The notes under the pieces were generated by a model. It searched no databases. It saw only the letters and a program-made list of their open reading frames with translations, and had not been told where the DNA came from. The position numbers and the translations under genes are program-made. DNA of 64,000 bases from Rhodobacteraceae bacterium SB2 (GTDB lineage: Bacteria; Pseudomonadota; Alphaproteobacteria; Rhodobacterales; Rhodobacteraceae), in contig LGRT01000004.1 in NCBI GenBank assembly GCA_001642945.1, positions 345,430-409,429 on the forward strand. Direction: 5' to 3'. This document shows, one piece after another, positions 27,211 through 36,254 of this stretch (positions are counted from its first letter, which is position 1; each line of letters begins with the position of its first letter).

Positions 27211-28394
27211 GCAATTCAGCGCTAATCATCGGGGCCGGTCCGGCGGGGCTTATGGCCGCAGAGCGGTTGCTGGCGCAAGGCGCGCAGGTGCAGATTTTCG
27301 ACGCGAAATCCTCTATCGGGCGAAAATTTCTTATGGCGGGAAAATCAGGTTTAAACCTGACCAAAAATGAGCCTCTCGCAATCTTTCAAAATCAATATTA
27401 CGACGCCAGCGCGCAATTGGCCCCCATGCTCCATGATTTTGGACCAGCCGACGTGATGCGTTGGGCGAATGCGCTGGGCGCAGACGTGTTTAGCGGATCT
27501 TCTGGCCGCGTCTTTCCAAAAGCTATGAAAGCCTCGCCTCTCTTGCGCGCCTGGATGCTGCGTCTTCAAAATGCAGGGGCTGAACTGCGCGTGAAATCGC
27601 GGTGGAGGACGCTTAGCAAAGATGGCTGCTTTGGATTTGAAACCCCAAGCGGACCCGCACAGATCACCCCAGATGTTGCGGTTTTGGCGCTTGGCGGGGG
27701 CAGTTGGAAAAAACTGGGCTCTGACGGGCAGTGGATTGATATTCTGGCGCAGCACGGCGTAGCAAGCGCACCCTTTGAGCCCTCAAACGCGGCACTGCAG
27801 GTGGCCTGGTCACCCTATATGCAGAAACTCTATGGCCAGCCTATTAAATCCGTAGCACTGACAGCGGGGGGGTATAAAAGCCGCGGCGAGGTGATTCTAA
27901 GTAAGCGGGGCTTAGAGGGCAGCGGTATTTATACGCTCAGCCCAGCGCTCCGCCAGCGCCAAAAGCTGTTTATCGATCTTGCGCCAGATCTTACGATTGC
28001 GCAGATCGCGACGGCATTGCAGCGGCCAAAGGGCAAAAACAGCCTCTCAAATTTTTTACGCAAAACCTTGCGCCTACCCCCGGTTAAGATTGCTTTGCTG
28101 CAAGAACTGGCCCGCCCATTGCCCACCGACCCCGCGGCGCTGGCCCGCATGATCAAAGCCCTGCCGCTCGCCTATACGGGGCTTGCTCCCTTGGATGAAG
28201 CAATTTCCACAGCGGGCGGCGTGCAATGGCAGGATCTCAATGCGGGCCTGATGCTCAAAAAATTACCTGGTGTTTTTTGCGCTGGCGAAATGTTGGATTG
28301 GGAAGCGCCAACGGGGGGCTATCTGATAAATGCCTGCCTAGCCACCGGTGCTTGGGCCGGCGATCATGCGGCAAACTATGCGGCTCAAAGCTAA
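27207..28394 (+). CDS. TIGR03862-type flavoprotein (HI0933/BaiN-like family)
   Basis: A 395-aa FAD-binding protein. GAGPAGLMAAERL (residues 8-20) is the Rossmann motif, followed by the family pattern SIGRKFLMAGKSGLNLTKNE. The C-terminus has GVFCAGEMLDWEAPTGGYLINACLATG, the second FAD contact (landmark, 395-aa total fits the family). HI0933/BaiN-like proteins are FAD oxidoreductases, some of which act on bile-acid or unsaturated substrates, but most are unassigned. A GGGAGGG site precedes the ATG. Confidence 0.87.
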   Translation: MSNSALIIGAGPAGLMAAERLLAQGAQVQIFDAKSSIGRKFLMAGKSGLNLTKNEPLAIFQNQYYDASAQLAPMLHDFGPADVMRWANALGADVFSGSSGRVFPKAMKASPLLRAWMLRLQNAGAELRVKSRWRTLSKDGCFGFETPSGPAQITPDVAVLALGGGSWKKLGSDGQWIDILAQHGVASAPFEPSNAALQVAWSPYMQKLYGQPIKSVALTAGGYKSRGEVILSKRGLEGSGIYTLSPALRQRQKLFIDLAPDLTIAQIATALQRPKGKNSLSNFLRKTLRLPPVKIALLQELARPLPTDPAALARMIKALPLAYTGLAPLDEAISTAGGVQWQDLNAGLMLKKLPGVFCAGEMLDWEAPTGGYLINACLATGAWAGDHAANYAAQS

Positions 28395-28529
28395 AACAAA
28401 CCTGTCTAGCGCGTCAAAAGCCCGTGGCATGTAAACGTTTAAAATACCCCTATTTTGCGATCTAGCAAAGTTTTACAATATGCGATTATCGATGGAAGAA
28501 TCGCCGCCACTCATGCTAAACCTTGTGGT

Positions 28530-30392
28530 ATGCAAGCTGAGACACCCCATATCTTCAAAGAACGCCCCCTGATCCGGCAGTTAGATGACGCAGCGGTGAA
28601 CCGCATCGCAGCCGGCGAAGTGGTCGAGCGCCCGGCCTCTGCAGTCAAAGAGCTGACAGAAAATGCCATTGATGCCGGAGCACGGCGCATTTCCATTGAT
28701 ATCGCCGATGGAGGCAAAACGCTGATCCGCATCACTGATGACGGTCACGGCATGACAGCGGATGATCTGCCCTTAGCCCTATCCCGCCATGCCACATCTA
28801 AAATTGACGGAAGTGACCTGCTGAATATTGAAAGTTTCGGATTTCGAGGCGAAGCCCTGCCATCATTGGGCGCCGTTGGAAGGCTTTCCATTACCAGTCG
28901 CGCTGCGGGCCATGAGGGCGCCGAAATCACCGTTTCAGGAAGCGTGCAATCGGCGGTAAAACCAGCAGCGCTTAGCGCGGGCACAGTGGTCGAGCTGCGT
29001 GATTTATTCTTTGCCACGCCGGCGCGCTTAAAGTTTATGCGCAGCGAGCGCGCTGAAACCCAAGCAATCAGCGATGTTATTCGCCGCTTGGCCATGGCAG
29101 AGCCTGCAATCGGGTTCGTGTTGCGAGATGTCTCGGGAGGCGCGCAGCGGATGATCTTGCAGCTTGCCCCGGAAGACGCCCCGTATTTCGAGGCATTGGC
29201 AAACCGGTTGTCAAAACTCTTGGGCCAAGAGTTTATCGAGAATGCGCTGCGCATCGAAACCGAGCGCGAGCACCTTCGTTTAACCGGCTATGCTGCATTG
29301 CCCACCTATTCGCGCGGAGCCGCCATTAATCAATATATTTTCGTCAATGGCCGCCCGGTGCGCGATAAGACGTTGAATGGCGCGTTAAGAGCGGCCTATT
29401 CTGACGTGTTGTCGCGCGATCGGCATCCGGCCGCAGCGCTCAATATCACCTGCGATCCGCATTTGGTCGATGTCAACGTGCATCCTGCAAAATCAGAAGT
29501 CCGGTTTCGAGATCCATCCGCAGCGCGCAGTTTGATCGTTTCGGGCCTGCGCGCCGCCCTTTCCGAGGAAGGACACCGAGCATCAAGCACCGTTGCAGCA
29601 GCAGCGCTTGACGCGCTGAAGCCAGGCCAGCCCCGCGCGCCCGTTTATCAGATGCCGCGCCTCTCGACCAAAAGCAAAGTTGAAAACTATCGGTTCCAAT
29701 CCCCAGAATTTGCCGAACCAAGCGCCTCATATGTCGCGCAAGAGCCACAGCAGGCAAAGCCAAAGACACCCGCAATCGCGGGTGACTCACAGCCAATTGC
29801 TGAACAAGATCATTTTCCCTTGGGCGCAGCGAGAGGCCAAATTCACGAGAACTACATCATTGCGCAAACCGAAAACGGCCTTGTGATTGTGGATCAACAC
29901 GCAGCCCACGAACGCCTTGTTTACGAAAAGCTGAAAGCACAAATGGCGGAAACCGGCGTCGCCACGCAAGCGCTTTTGATTCCAGATATTGTTGAGCTTC
30001 CAGCTGAAACATGCGCTGATCTTCTGCAACGCTCCCAAGAGCTGGCCGAACTGGGGCTGATCATTGAGGCCTTTGGGGGAAGCGCCATAGCAGTGCGCGA
30101 AACACCGGCTATTTTGGGCCCCGTGAGCGCAAAACCCCTAATCATGGATCTGGTGGATGAGCTGCAAGATCTGGGCAATAGCGAAAAAATCAAAACCAAG
30201 ATCGAAGAAATTCTGAGCCGGATTTCCTGCCATGGATCTATTCGCTCTGGGCGCAGAATGCGGCCCAAAGAAATGAATGCATTGCTGCGCGATATGGAGA
30301 AAACACCGCTTTCGGGCCAATGTAATCATGGTCGGCCAACGTATATAGAATTAAAACTGGCGGATATCGAACGCTTATTCGGGCGTAGCTGA
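28530..30392 (+). CDS. mutL: DNA mismatch repair protein MutL
   Basis: A 620-aa GHKL ATPase that links MutS mismatch recognition to downstream repair. N-terminal motifs: NRIAAGEVVERPASAVKEL, the ATP-binding ENAIDAGA, DDGHGM and FGFRGEALPSLG; then IFVNGRPVRD. The C-terminal dimerisation domain has DQHAAHERLVYEK. In MutLs with endonuclease activity a DQHA(x)2E(x)4E motif is present; here DQHAAHERLVYE supplies it. The ATG at 28530 is preferred, about 25 codons after an earlier in-frame start at 28455, by comparison with other rhodobacterial MutLs. The stop overlaps the rmuC start (TGATG). Confidence 0.95.
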   Translation: MQAETPHIFKERPLIRQLDDAAVNRIAAGEVVERPASAVKELTENAIDAGARRISIDIADGGKTLIRITDDGHGMTADDLPLALSRHATSKIDGSDLLNIESFGFRGEALPSLGAVGRLSITSRAAGHEGAEITVSGSVQSAVKPAALSAGTVVELRDLFFATPARLKFMRSERAETQAISDVIRRLAMAEPAIGFVLRDVSGGAQRMILQLAPEDAPYFEALANRLSKLLGQEFIENALRIETEREHLRLTGYAALPTYSRGAAINQYIFVNGRPVRDKTLNGALRAAYSDVLSRDRHPAAALNITCDPHLVDVNVHPAKSEVRFRDPSAARSLIVSGLRAALSEEGHRASSTVAAAALDALKPGQPRAPVYQMPRLSTKSKVENYRFQSPEFAEPSASYVAQEPQQAKPKTPAIAGDSQPIAEQDHFPLGAARGQIHENYIIAQTENGLVIVDQHAAHERLVYEKLKAQMAETGVATQALLIPDIVELPAETCADLLQRSQELAELGLIIEAFGGSAIAVRETPAILGPVSAKPLIMDLVDELQDLGNSEKIKTKIEEILSRISCHGSIRSGRRMRPKEMNALLRDMEKTPLSGQCNHGRPTYIELKLADIERLFGRS

Positions 30393-31543
30393 TGGAAAAC
30401 ACGCCTCTCCTTGCAAACAATCCGATGGTTTTTCTTGTGCTTGGCCTGGTGCTGGCGGTCTTGATTTGGTGGATTTCTACCTTGCGTAAATCCGGCCAGT
30501 CAAACGGGCTTGCAGAACAAGAAATGAGCCTTTTGGTCAAACAATTGCAGGCCCTAAGTGACGGCCAAGAGCGTTTATCAGGCGGGCTACACCACGTGTC
30601 AGAAGCCAATGCCAAGGCGCAAACCAACATGCTGGCCTTGATGGAGCAACGTCTTGCGCAAGTTCAGCAACAGCTCTCTGAAAATATGCATGGCTCAGCC
30701 CGCCGGACTGCCCAATCTTTGGGGGATCTTCAGCAGCGCTTAGCCACCATTGATAAAGCACAAGAGAACATCACCAAGCTCTCAGGGGATGTTTTGAGTT
30801 TGCAGGATATTTTGTCAAACAAACAAACACGCGGGGCATTCGGTGAAATTCAATTGCATGACATCGTGATCAAAGCCTTGCCACAAGACAGTTTTACGAT
30901 GCAAGCCACCCTTTCAAACGGGCGGCGCGCAGATTGTATTATTCACCTTCCCAACCCGCCTGGGCCAATCGCCATCGACAGCAAATTTCCCCTAGAAGCT
31001 TATGAAGCGATGCGGCGGGCCAGCACAGAGGCCGATTTGGCAGAGGCGGCGCGGCAATTTCGAACAGCGCTGCGCAAACATATCAAGGATATCAGCGAGA
31101 AATATATTATCGAGGGGGAAACCGCGGATGGCGCGCTGATGTTTTTGCCGTCAGAAGCGGTTTACGCTGAGATCCACGCGAATTTCCCAGATTTGGTGCG
31201 TGAAAGCTTTGCAGCGCGCGTTTGGATCGTATCCCCCACCACCTGCATGGCCACGTTAAATACAATGCGCGCCATTCTCAAAGATGCCCGCATGCGCGCG
31301 CAAGCAGGATCCATCCGCCGCGAATTAGGCCTTCTATATCAAGATGTTGACAGATTAGGCACGCGGGTTGAAAACCTTGACCGTCATTTCGGTCAAGCGG
31401 CAAAAGATCTGTCTGAAATCAAAATCAGCTCGGAAAAAGCTGGAAGACGGGCGCGCCGCTTGGATAATTTTGACTTTGAAGAGTTGGCTCCAAGCGAGGC
31501 AGAACCTCCGCTGGTGCCCCCAACACCCGCAAAAGACCCGTAA
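30392..31543 (+). CDS. rmuC: DNA recombination protein RmuC
   Basis: A 383-aa protein with an N-terminal membrane helix (about residues 11-28), a long coiled coil to about residue 140, and the RmuC nuclease-like core with TRGAFGEIQL, AIDSKFPLEAYE and FLPSEAVYAEI. RmuC limits inversion at short inverted repeats and was linked to defence against foreign DNA in E. coli. The start overlaps the mutL stop by one base, suggesting coupled expression of two genome-stability genes. Confidence 0.93.
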   Translation: MENTPLLANNPMVFLVLGLVLAVLIWWISTLRKSGQSNGLAEQEMSLLVKQLQALSDGQERLSGGLHHVSEANAKAQTNMLALMEQRLAQVQQQLSENMHGSARRTAQSLGDLQQRLATIDKAQENITKLSGDVLSLQDILSNKQTRGAFGEIQLHDIVIKALPQDSFTMQATLSNGRRADCIIHLPNPPGPIAIDSKFPLEAYEAMRRASTEADLAEAARQFRTALRKHIKDISEKYIIEGETADGALMFLPSEAVYAEIHANFPDLVRESFAARVWIVSPTTCMATLNTMRAILKDARMRAQAGSIRRELGLLYQDVDRLGTRVENLDRHFGQAAKDLSEIKISSEKAGRRARRLDNFDFEELAPSEAEPPLVPPTPAKDP

Positions 31544-31760
31544 GCCAAATGAGCACGAACGTGTCGAGACGCTTGCCAATAAACTTTGTTTGTATGAAAA
31601 TGCGCGATGCAGCGATCAGGCTCGGATCAAAGCGTTGCCAGCTTGCATTGTTTTGTGGCTAAATTGAATTCTTTGCATGATAATCTTTTGATAAGGCTTC
31701 ACCTTGAGATAGACAGCGCTTATAGGCTAACACTTGTAAAAACGTGGCGAGATACACCAA

Positions 31761-32570
31761 GTGGCACATATCATTGTTGTCGGAAATGAAAAAGGCGGCG
31801 CTGGCAAGTCAACAGTCACGATGCATTTGGCGACCGCGCTGTCGCGCATGGGCCATCGGGTTGCAGGGCTTGATTTGGATCTGCGCCAACAAACATTTGC
31901 CCGCTATTGCTTGAACCGTAAAAAATATCAGGATGAGGCGGGGCTAAGTTTCCCAAGCCCACAACATTTTAGCCTGCCTGAAATTGAAAAATCCGCCGTA
32001 CCTGAAGACGAAAACATCTATGATCACAGATTGTCAGCCGCGATCGTTGAGATGGAGCCCGGTAGCGATTTTATTATGATAGATTGCCCAGGCTCGCATA
32101 CACGCTTGAGCCAGGTCGCCCATTCGCTTGCCGATACACTGATCACCCCGCTGAATGACAGCTTTGTCGATTTTGATCTCTTGGCGCATATCAGCAGTGA
32201 TGGGCAAACCATCGCCGGCCCGTCTGTTTATTCGGAAATGGTCTGGCATGCCCGGCAATTGCGCGCGCAGGCTGGTTTAAAGCCGATCGACTGGATTGTG
32301 TTGCGCAACCGCGTGGGCGCGCAGCAAATGGTCAATAAACAAAAAATGAGCAAGGCACTGGAAGAATTGGCCGACCGGATCGGGTTCCGGATTGCACCCG
32401 GTTTCAATGAGCGGGTGATTTTCAGAGAGCTGTTCCCGCGCGGGCTTACCTTGCTTGATCTTAAAGATACCGGGGTGCGGCAGTTGAATATGTCAAATAT
32501 TGCCGCCCGCCAAGAATTGCGCGATCTGCTTAAAACGCTAGAGCTTCCCGAAGTTGAGCTTAATTTTTAG
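31761..32570 (+). CDS. mipZ: Division-plane positioning ATPase MipZ (ParA/MinD family)
   Basis: A 269-aa P-loop ATPase. The deviant Walker A NEKGGAGKST (residues 8-17) with its signature Lys, the LDLDLRQQTFARY switch region and the DCPGSHTRLS motif match alphaproteobacterial MipZ, which forms a gradient from the ParB-bound pole and inhibits FtsZ polymerisation away from midcell. The start is GTG at 31761 with GGCGAG upstream. It is transcribed alone, 218 nt after rmuC. Confidence 0.93.
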   Translation: MAHIIVVGNEKGGAGKSTVTMHLATALSRMGHRVAGLDLDLRQQTFARYCLNRKKYQDEAGLSFPSPQHFSLPEIEKSAVPEDENIYDHRLSAAIVEMEPGSDFIMIDCPGSHTRLSQVAHSLADTLITPLNDSFVDFDLLAHISSDGQTIAGPSVYSEMVWHARQLRAQAGLKPIDWIVLRNRVGAQQMVNKQKMSKALEELADRIGFRIAPGFNERVIFRELFPRGLTLLDLKDTGVRQLNMSNIAARQELRDLLKTLELPEVELNF

Positions 32571-32681
32571 CGGCTTTGATCGCCTCAGCTAGCGGCCTAA
32601 ATCAGTAAATCCGCGCAATCCGACTGTAGCGCGCTATCTCACGATCAAACCTATTCGATGCGCCGGAAAGGAAAATATCGC

Positions 32682-32939
32682 ATGACGAAATTCGCGCCGC
32701 CGCGCCAAGAGCTGATATTTAGGTTGGTTCTATCCATCCTCGCGCTCGCGCTGCTTGTCTTTGCGCTGAGCCAACGCAGCGTCAGTTCAGCCGCCGGAGT
32801 AGAAATGGTCGCCGCCGCGGTGCTTTTCTTTGGAGGCACCATCGGCTGGACCCTGTGGCGATTGTTTAAAAGCAAAACTACGTTCAACAAACGCTCTGAA
32901 AGCCGCAGCTCTGCGTCAGACCGCTCATCGCAGCCATAA
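32682..32939 (+). CDS. Small two-helix membrane protein of unknown function
   Basis: An 85-aa protein with two predicted transmembrane helices (about residues 14-32 and 41-58) and a short basic, serine-rich cytoplasmic tail. The ATG at 32682 has GGAAAGGAAAA 7-10 nt upstream and is preferred over the ATG at 32658. I do not recognise the family. It ends 3 nt before the convergent TPP-enzyme gene, so the two transcripts probably overlap. Confidence 0.65.
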   Translation: MTKFAPPRQELIFRLVLSILALALLVFALSQRSVSSAAGVEMVAAAVLFFGGTIGWTLWRLFKSKTTFNKRSESRSSASDRSSQP

Positions 32940-32941
32940 CG

Positions 32942-34567
32942 TTAGAACGCGGTTGAGCTGCGCGTGGTGACTGCGCGCGGATCCGTTTGCACATCCAATA
33001 TCGCGGGGGCATGCGCAGCACGGGCCGCGGCAAACGCATCGGCAAATTGGTCCGTCTTGGTGATCGTTGCGCCAAACCCTCCATAGGAGCGGGCCAGAGC
33101 CGCAAAATCTGGATTGCGGATATCTGTTCCTGAAGGGCGGTCAGGATATGCCTTTTGCTGGTGCATTCGAATGGTTCCATAAACACCGTTATTCACCACA
33201 ATCACGATAATATTGGCGCCGTATTGAACCGCCGTTCCAAACTCTTGCATGCTCATTTGAAAACACCCATCACCGGCAAGGCACACAACCGCGCGCTCCG
33301 GATGTGCTAATTTTGCCGAAACCGCCGCGGGCAGCCCATATCCCATGCTTCCAGAAGTGGGCGCAAGTTGCGTGCGATAGGCTTTGTAGCAGAAATAACG
33401 GTGCAGCCAGCCTGCGTAATTGCCCGCCCCATTGGTTAAAATAGCATCGTCTGAAAGCGTTGCAGAAAGATGCAAGATCACCTGCTCTAATTGCACAGCC
33501 CCCGGGGTTGCGGATGGGGCTTGCCACGCCTGATAGGACTTATGCTCGGGGCTGGCCTGCGGTGCAACAGGCACCGCAGGCAAGGTTTTAAGCGCCTGCG
33601 CCAAGAATTGAGATGCCGTACAAGCAAAGCCCAAATGGGGGCGATACACGCGCCCAATCTCATTGGCATCGCTGTGGATATGGATCATGGTTTGGCTTGG
33701 ATTTGGGATGTTTAACAGCCCATATCCGCCCGTTGTCATCTCGCCCATGCGCGCCCCCAGCACCAGGAGGCAATCCGCGCTTTGCACCCGGCTTAGCAAA
33801 GCGGGATTAGGGGCAATTCCCAAATCACCAGCATAATTGGGGTGCCGGTTGTCAATGTAATCTTGGCATCGAAAAGATGTGGCCACGGGCAGATGAAGCG
33901 CTGCGGCAAAGCGGGCCAGATCCTTGGCGGCTTTTGCGCTCCACGCGCCGCCCCCGGCGATAAGGATTGGGTTTTCTGCCCCCTGCAGCTGTGTCAGCAC
34001 CTTTTGCACAGAGGCCTCTGAGACATCCTGGCAGGCAGGTTGCGCCGGCTTTGCATCCAACACGTCACACTGCTGCGCCAGCATATCCTCGGGCAAGGCC
34101 AACACGACCGGGCCGGGTCGCCCCGAAACGGCCATGTGAAATGCCCGGCTGATATATTCAGGAATCCGATCAACGCGATCAATTTCGGCAACCCATTTGG
34201 CAAGCGGCGCGAACATCTGCCGATAATCAACTTCTTGAAAGGCTTCCCGATCACGCTGATCGCTGGCCACCTGGCCCACGAATAAGATCATCGGCGTGCT
34301 ATCTTGCAACGCGATATGCACCCCAGCGGATGCATTTGTTGCGCCCGGACCCCGCGTAACAAAGGCCACGCCCGGCTTGCCGGTTAACTTGCCATGGGCT
34401 TCTGCCATTATCGCCACGCCGCCTTCTTGACGCCCGATGATCGTTTCAATACCGCTCTCAAACAATCCGTCCAGCGCTGCTAGATAGCTTTCCCCAGGCA
34501 AACAAAACACCCGGTCTACGCCTTGAATTTTTAACTGGTCGATCAGGATTTGGCCGCCGTGACGCAT
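32942..34567 (-). CDS. Thiamine-diphosphate-dependent enzyme, acetolactate-synthase-like
   Basis: A 541-aa ThDP enzyme in the usual three-domain order. The N-terminal Pyr domain holds the catalytic Glu in VFCLPGESYL (near residue 24), the central domain is Rossmann-like, and the C-terminal PP domain has the GDGCFQMS...NN Mg-ThDP motif. A separate regulatory (IlvH-type) subunit gene is absent, and the neighbour is a beta-keto acid cleavage enzyme, so a catabolic decarboxylase or carboligase is more likely than branched-chain amino acid synthesis. The ATG at 34567 has GGAGA 9 nt upstream. Confidence 0.85.
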   Translation of the reverse strand: MRHGGQILIDQLKIQGVDRVFCLPGESYLAALDGLFESGIETIIGRQEGGVAIMAEAHGKLTGKPGVAFVTRGPGATNASAGVHIALQDSTPMILFVGQVASDQRDREAFQEVDYRQMFAPLAKWVAEIDRVDRIPEYISRAFHMAVSGRPGPVVLALPEDMLAQQCDVLDAKPAQPACQDVSEASVQKVLTQLQGAENPILIAGGGAWSAKAAKDLARFAAALHLPVATSFRCQDYIDNRHPNYAGDLGIAPNPALLSRVQSADCLLVLGARMGEMTTGGYGLLNIPNPSQTMIHIHSDANEIGRVYRPHLGFACTASQFLAQALKTLPAVPVAPQASPEHKSYQAWQAPSATPGAVQLEQVILHLSATLSDDAILTNGAGNYAGWLHRYFCYKAYRTQLAPTSGSMGYGLPAAVSAKLAHPERAVVCLAGDGCFQMSMQEFGTAVQYGANIIVIVVNNGVYGTIRMHQQKAYPDRPSGTDIRNPDFAALARSYGGFGATITKTDQFADAFAAARAAHAPAILDVQTDPRAVTTRSSTAF

Positions 34568-34628
34568 TTTTCTATTCTCCAAGCGATGGCTCAAAACGGA
34601 TGCGACACCCGTGCAAACCAATCAAATA

Positions 34629-35459
34629 TCAAGCCGCCCGCAACCCAAGCAATGCGCGCGCCTCGTGCACGGTGGCAGGCTTGCGATCGAAGCGCGTGCA
34701 AAGATCAACTGCGCGCGCAACAAGCGCAGCATTTGAGGGCGCTAAGGTTGAACGATCAAGTTTGATATTATCTTCCAACCCAGTACGCACATGTCCACCC
34801 GCGGCAATCGACCATTCATTGACAACGATTTGCTGCGCCCCGATACCGGCCGCGCACCATTCAACATCCGGCATCAAACGCTCTACCGTTTTTATATAAT
34901 AGTCAAAAACGTCTTTCTCCGCAGGCATTGCATTCTTTACCCCCATCACGAATTGCACATAGGGCTTCGCCGCGAGGCGGCCATCGGCCAACATCTTCGC
35001 CGTTTGATACAAATGAGACAAATCGAAAGCTTCTATCTCTGGTTTAATATCATATGCGAGCATTTCACTGGAGAGCCAATCGATCAAATCCGGAGGGTTT
35101 TCATAAACCCGCGTCGGAAAATTATTCGAGCCCACTGTCAGTGACGCCATATCAGGGCGCAGCGGCAACATCCCACCACGCTCTTGCCCCGCACCAGAGC
35201 GGCCTCCGGTTGACAATTGAATAATTATGCCGGGGCAATGGGTTTTTATACCCTCCATCAACAGCGCAAACCGGCCCGGATCCGAGCTTGGCGTTCCATC
35301 GGGCAAACGCACATGGCAATGCGCGATACTTGCGCCCAATTCAAAAGCCGCTTGCGTGCTTTCCACTTGTTCTTCGATGGAAATAGGCACAGCCGGATTG
35401 TCAGATTTCTTTGGCACTGAACCCGTAATCGCAACACAAATTATGCAGGGCTTACTCAT
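34629..35459 (-). CDS. Beta-keto acid cleavage enzyme (BKACE, DUF849)
   Basis: A 276-aa TIM-barrel Zn2+ enzyme of the BKACE family, which splits a beta-keto acid with acetyl-CoA to acetoacetate and a new CoA thioester. Signatures: CVAITGSVP at the N-terminus, the Zn-binding ASIAHCHVR (His-x-His, residues about 44-52), the conserved STGGRSG segment near 80, and a late Glu-rich barrel strand. It lies 61 nt upstream of the TPP-enzyme gene, same strand, in an apparent two-gene operon. Substrate specificity is very variable and is not readable here. Confidence 0.87.
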   Translation of the reverse strand: MSKPCIICVAITGSVPKKSDNPAVPISIEEQVESTQAAFELGASIAHCHVRLPDGTPSSDPGRFALLMEGIKTHCPGIIIQLSTGGRSGAGQERGGMLPLRPDMASLTVGSNNFPTRVYENPPDLIDWLSSEMLAYDIKPEIEAFDLSHLYQTAKMLADGRLAAKPYVQFVMGVKNAMPAEKDVFDYYIKTVERLMPDVEWCAAGIGAQQIVVNEWSIAAGGHVRTGLEDNIKLDRSTLAPSNAALVARAVDLCTRFDRKPATVHEARALLGLRAA

Positions 35460-35741
35460 CGATTACTCTTTCTTTGCTCGCGAAAATTCAATATCAAACC
35501 TACGATTTTAAGCAAGTAATCATCCAAGGATATCCAAATTTAACATGCCGCGTTGCGTAATACGATTAACGAAATGATTGACCTTTTAAAGCAAAAGGTC
35601 GGCGCGCAGACTTCCGCTTTTATCGCGAATACAGGTCGCGTCTCTGCGCTTCAATAGCCATAAACGCAGCCGCGCCTAGCAAACAGGCTCTAAACAAAAG
35701 CGTAGTTGGGAGGCGATGGGGTCTCTATGAGCGGCCTACGC

Positions 35742-36053
35742 TTAGTGCGTCCACGCGCCGCGCCGCGTCGTAGCAAAATTCTCGCCATACCCACCCGCGC
35801 GAATATTGGCCTTGCGAGTCTTGGGTTCGATCACTTCATAGGCCAAAGCTTTTTGCTTGGCATACTGGATAGCAGCCTCTTTATTCTCAAACCGCAAAGT
35901 AACCTGCGATTGCGTATCCGCGCTAGATGTCCAGCCCATCAAGGGGTCAACTTCCCGCGCCGAGGATTGCGTATATTCAAGGACCCAGTCATGTGTGCGG
36001 GCAAGCCCGGAGGACATCGCCGTTTTAGCTGGTTTGAAAATACGTGCAGACAT
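35742..36053 (-). CDS. NDUFS4-like complex I accessory protein (ETC complex I subunit family)
   Basis: A 103-aa protein of the NDUFS4 family, recognised by [13 protein letters not shown] at the N-terminus, the central [16 protein letters not shown] and the C-terminal Y-A-x-K region with YEVIEP. In mitochondria and alphaproteobacteria this is an accessory subunit of respiratory NADH dehydrogenase on its peripheral arm. A strong AGGAGAA site precedes the ATG. It is a lone gene outside a nuo operon, which is usual for it. Confidence 0.9.
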   Translation of the reverse strand: MSARIFKPAKTAMSSGLARTHDWVLEYTQSSAREVDPLMGWTSSADTQSQVTLRFENKEAAIQYAKQKALAYEVIEPKTRKANIRAGGYGENFATTRRGAWTH

Positions 36054-36254
36054 TCATGTTCTCCTAAAAAACCCCTGTCTTATGCGTGATTTTCATCGGG
36101 TAAACAAGCAAAAGATCCGTCCAATTTTACCCCGTAGCGTACGCGTTTTAAAAAAAACCAGAATCACTCAGTTTTATAGATGACGCTTCCCAAACCGCTT
36201 TGACCTTTGGGCCGGCGGGCCTATTGTTAGAGGGCAAGTGAAGGAACCTCTTTT

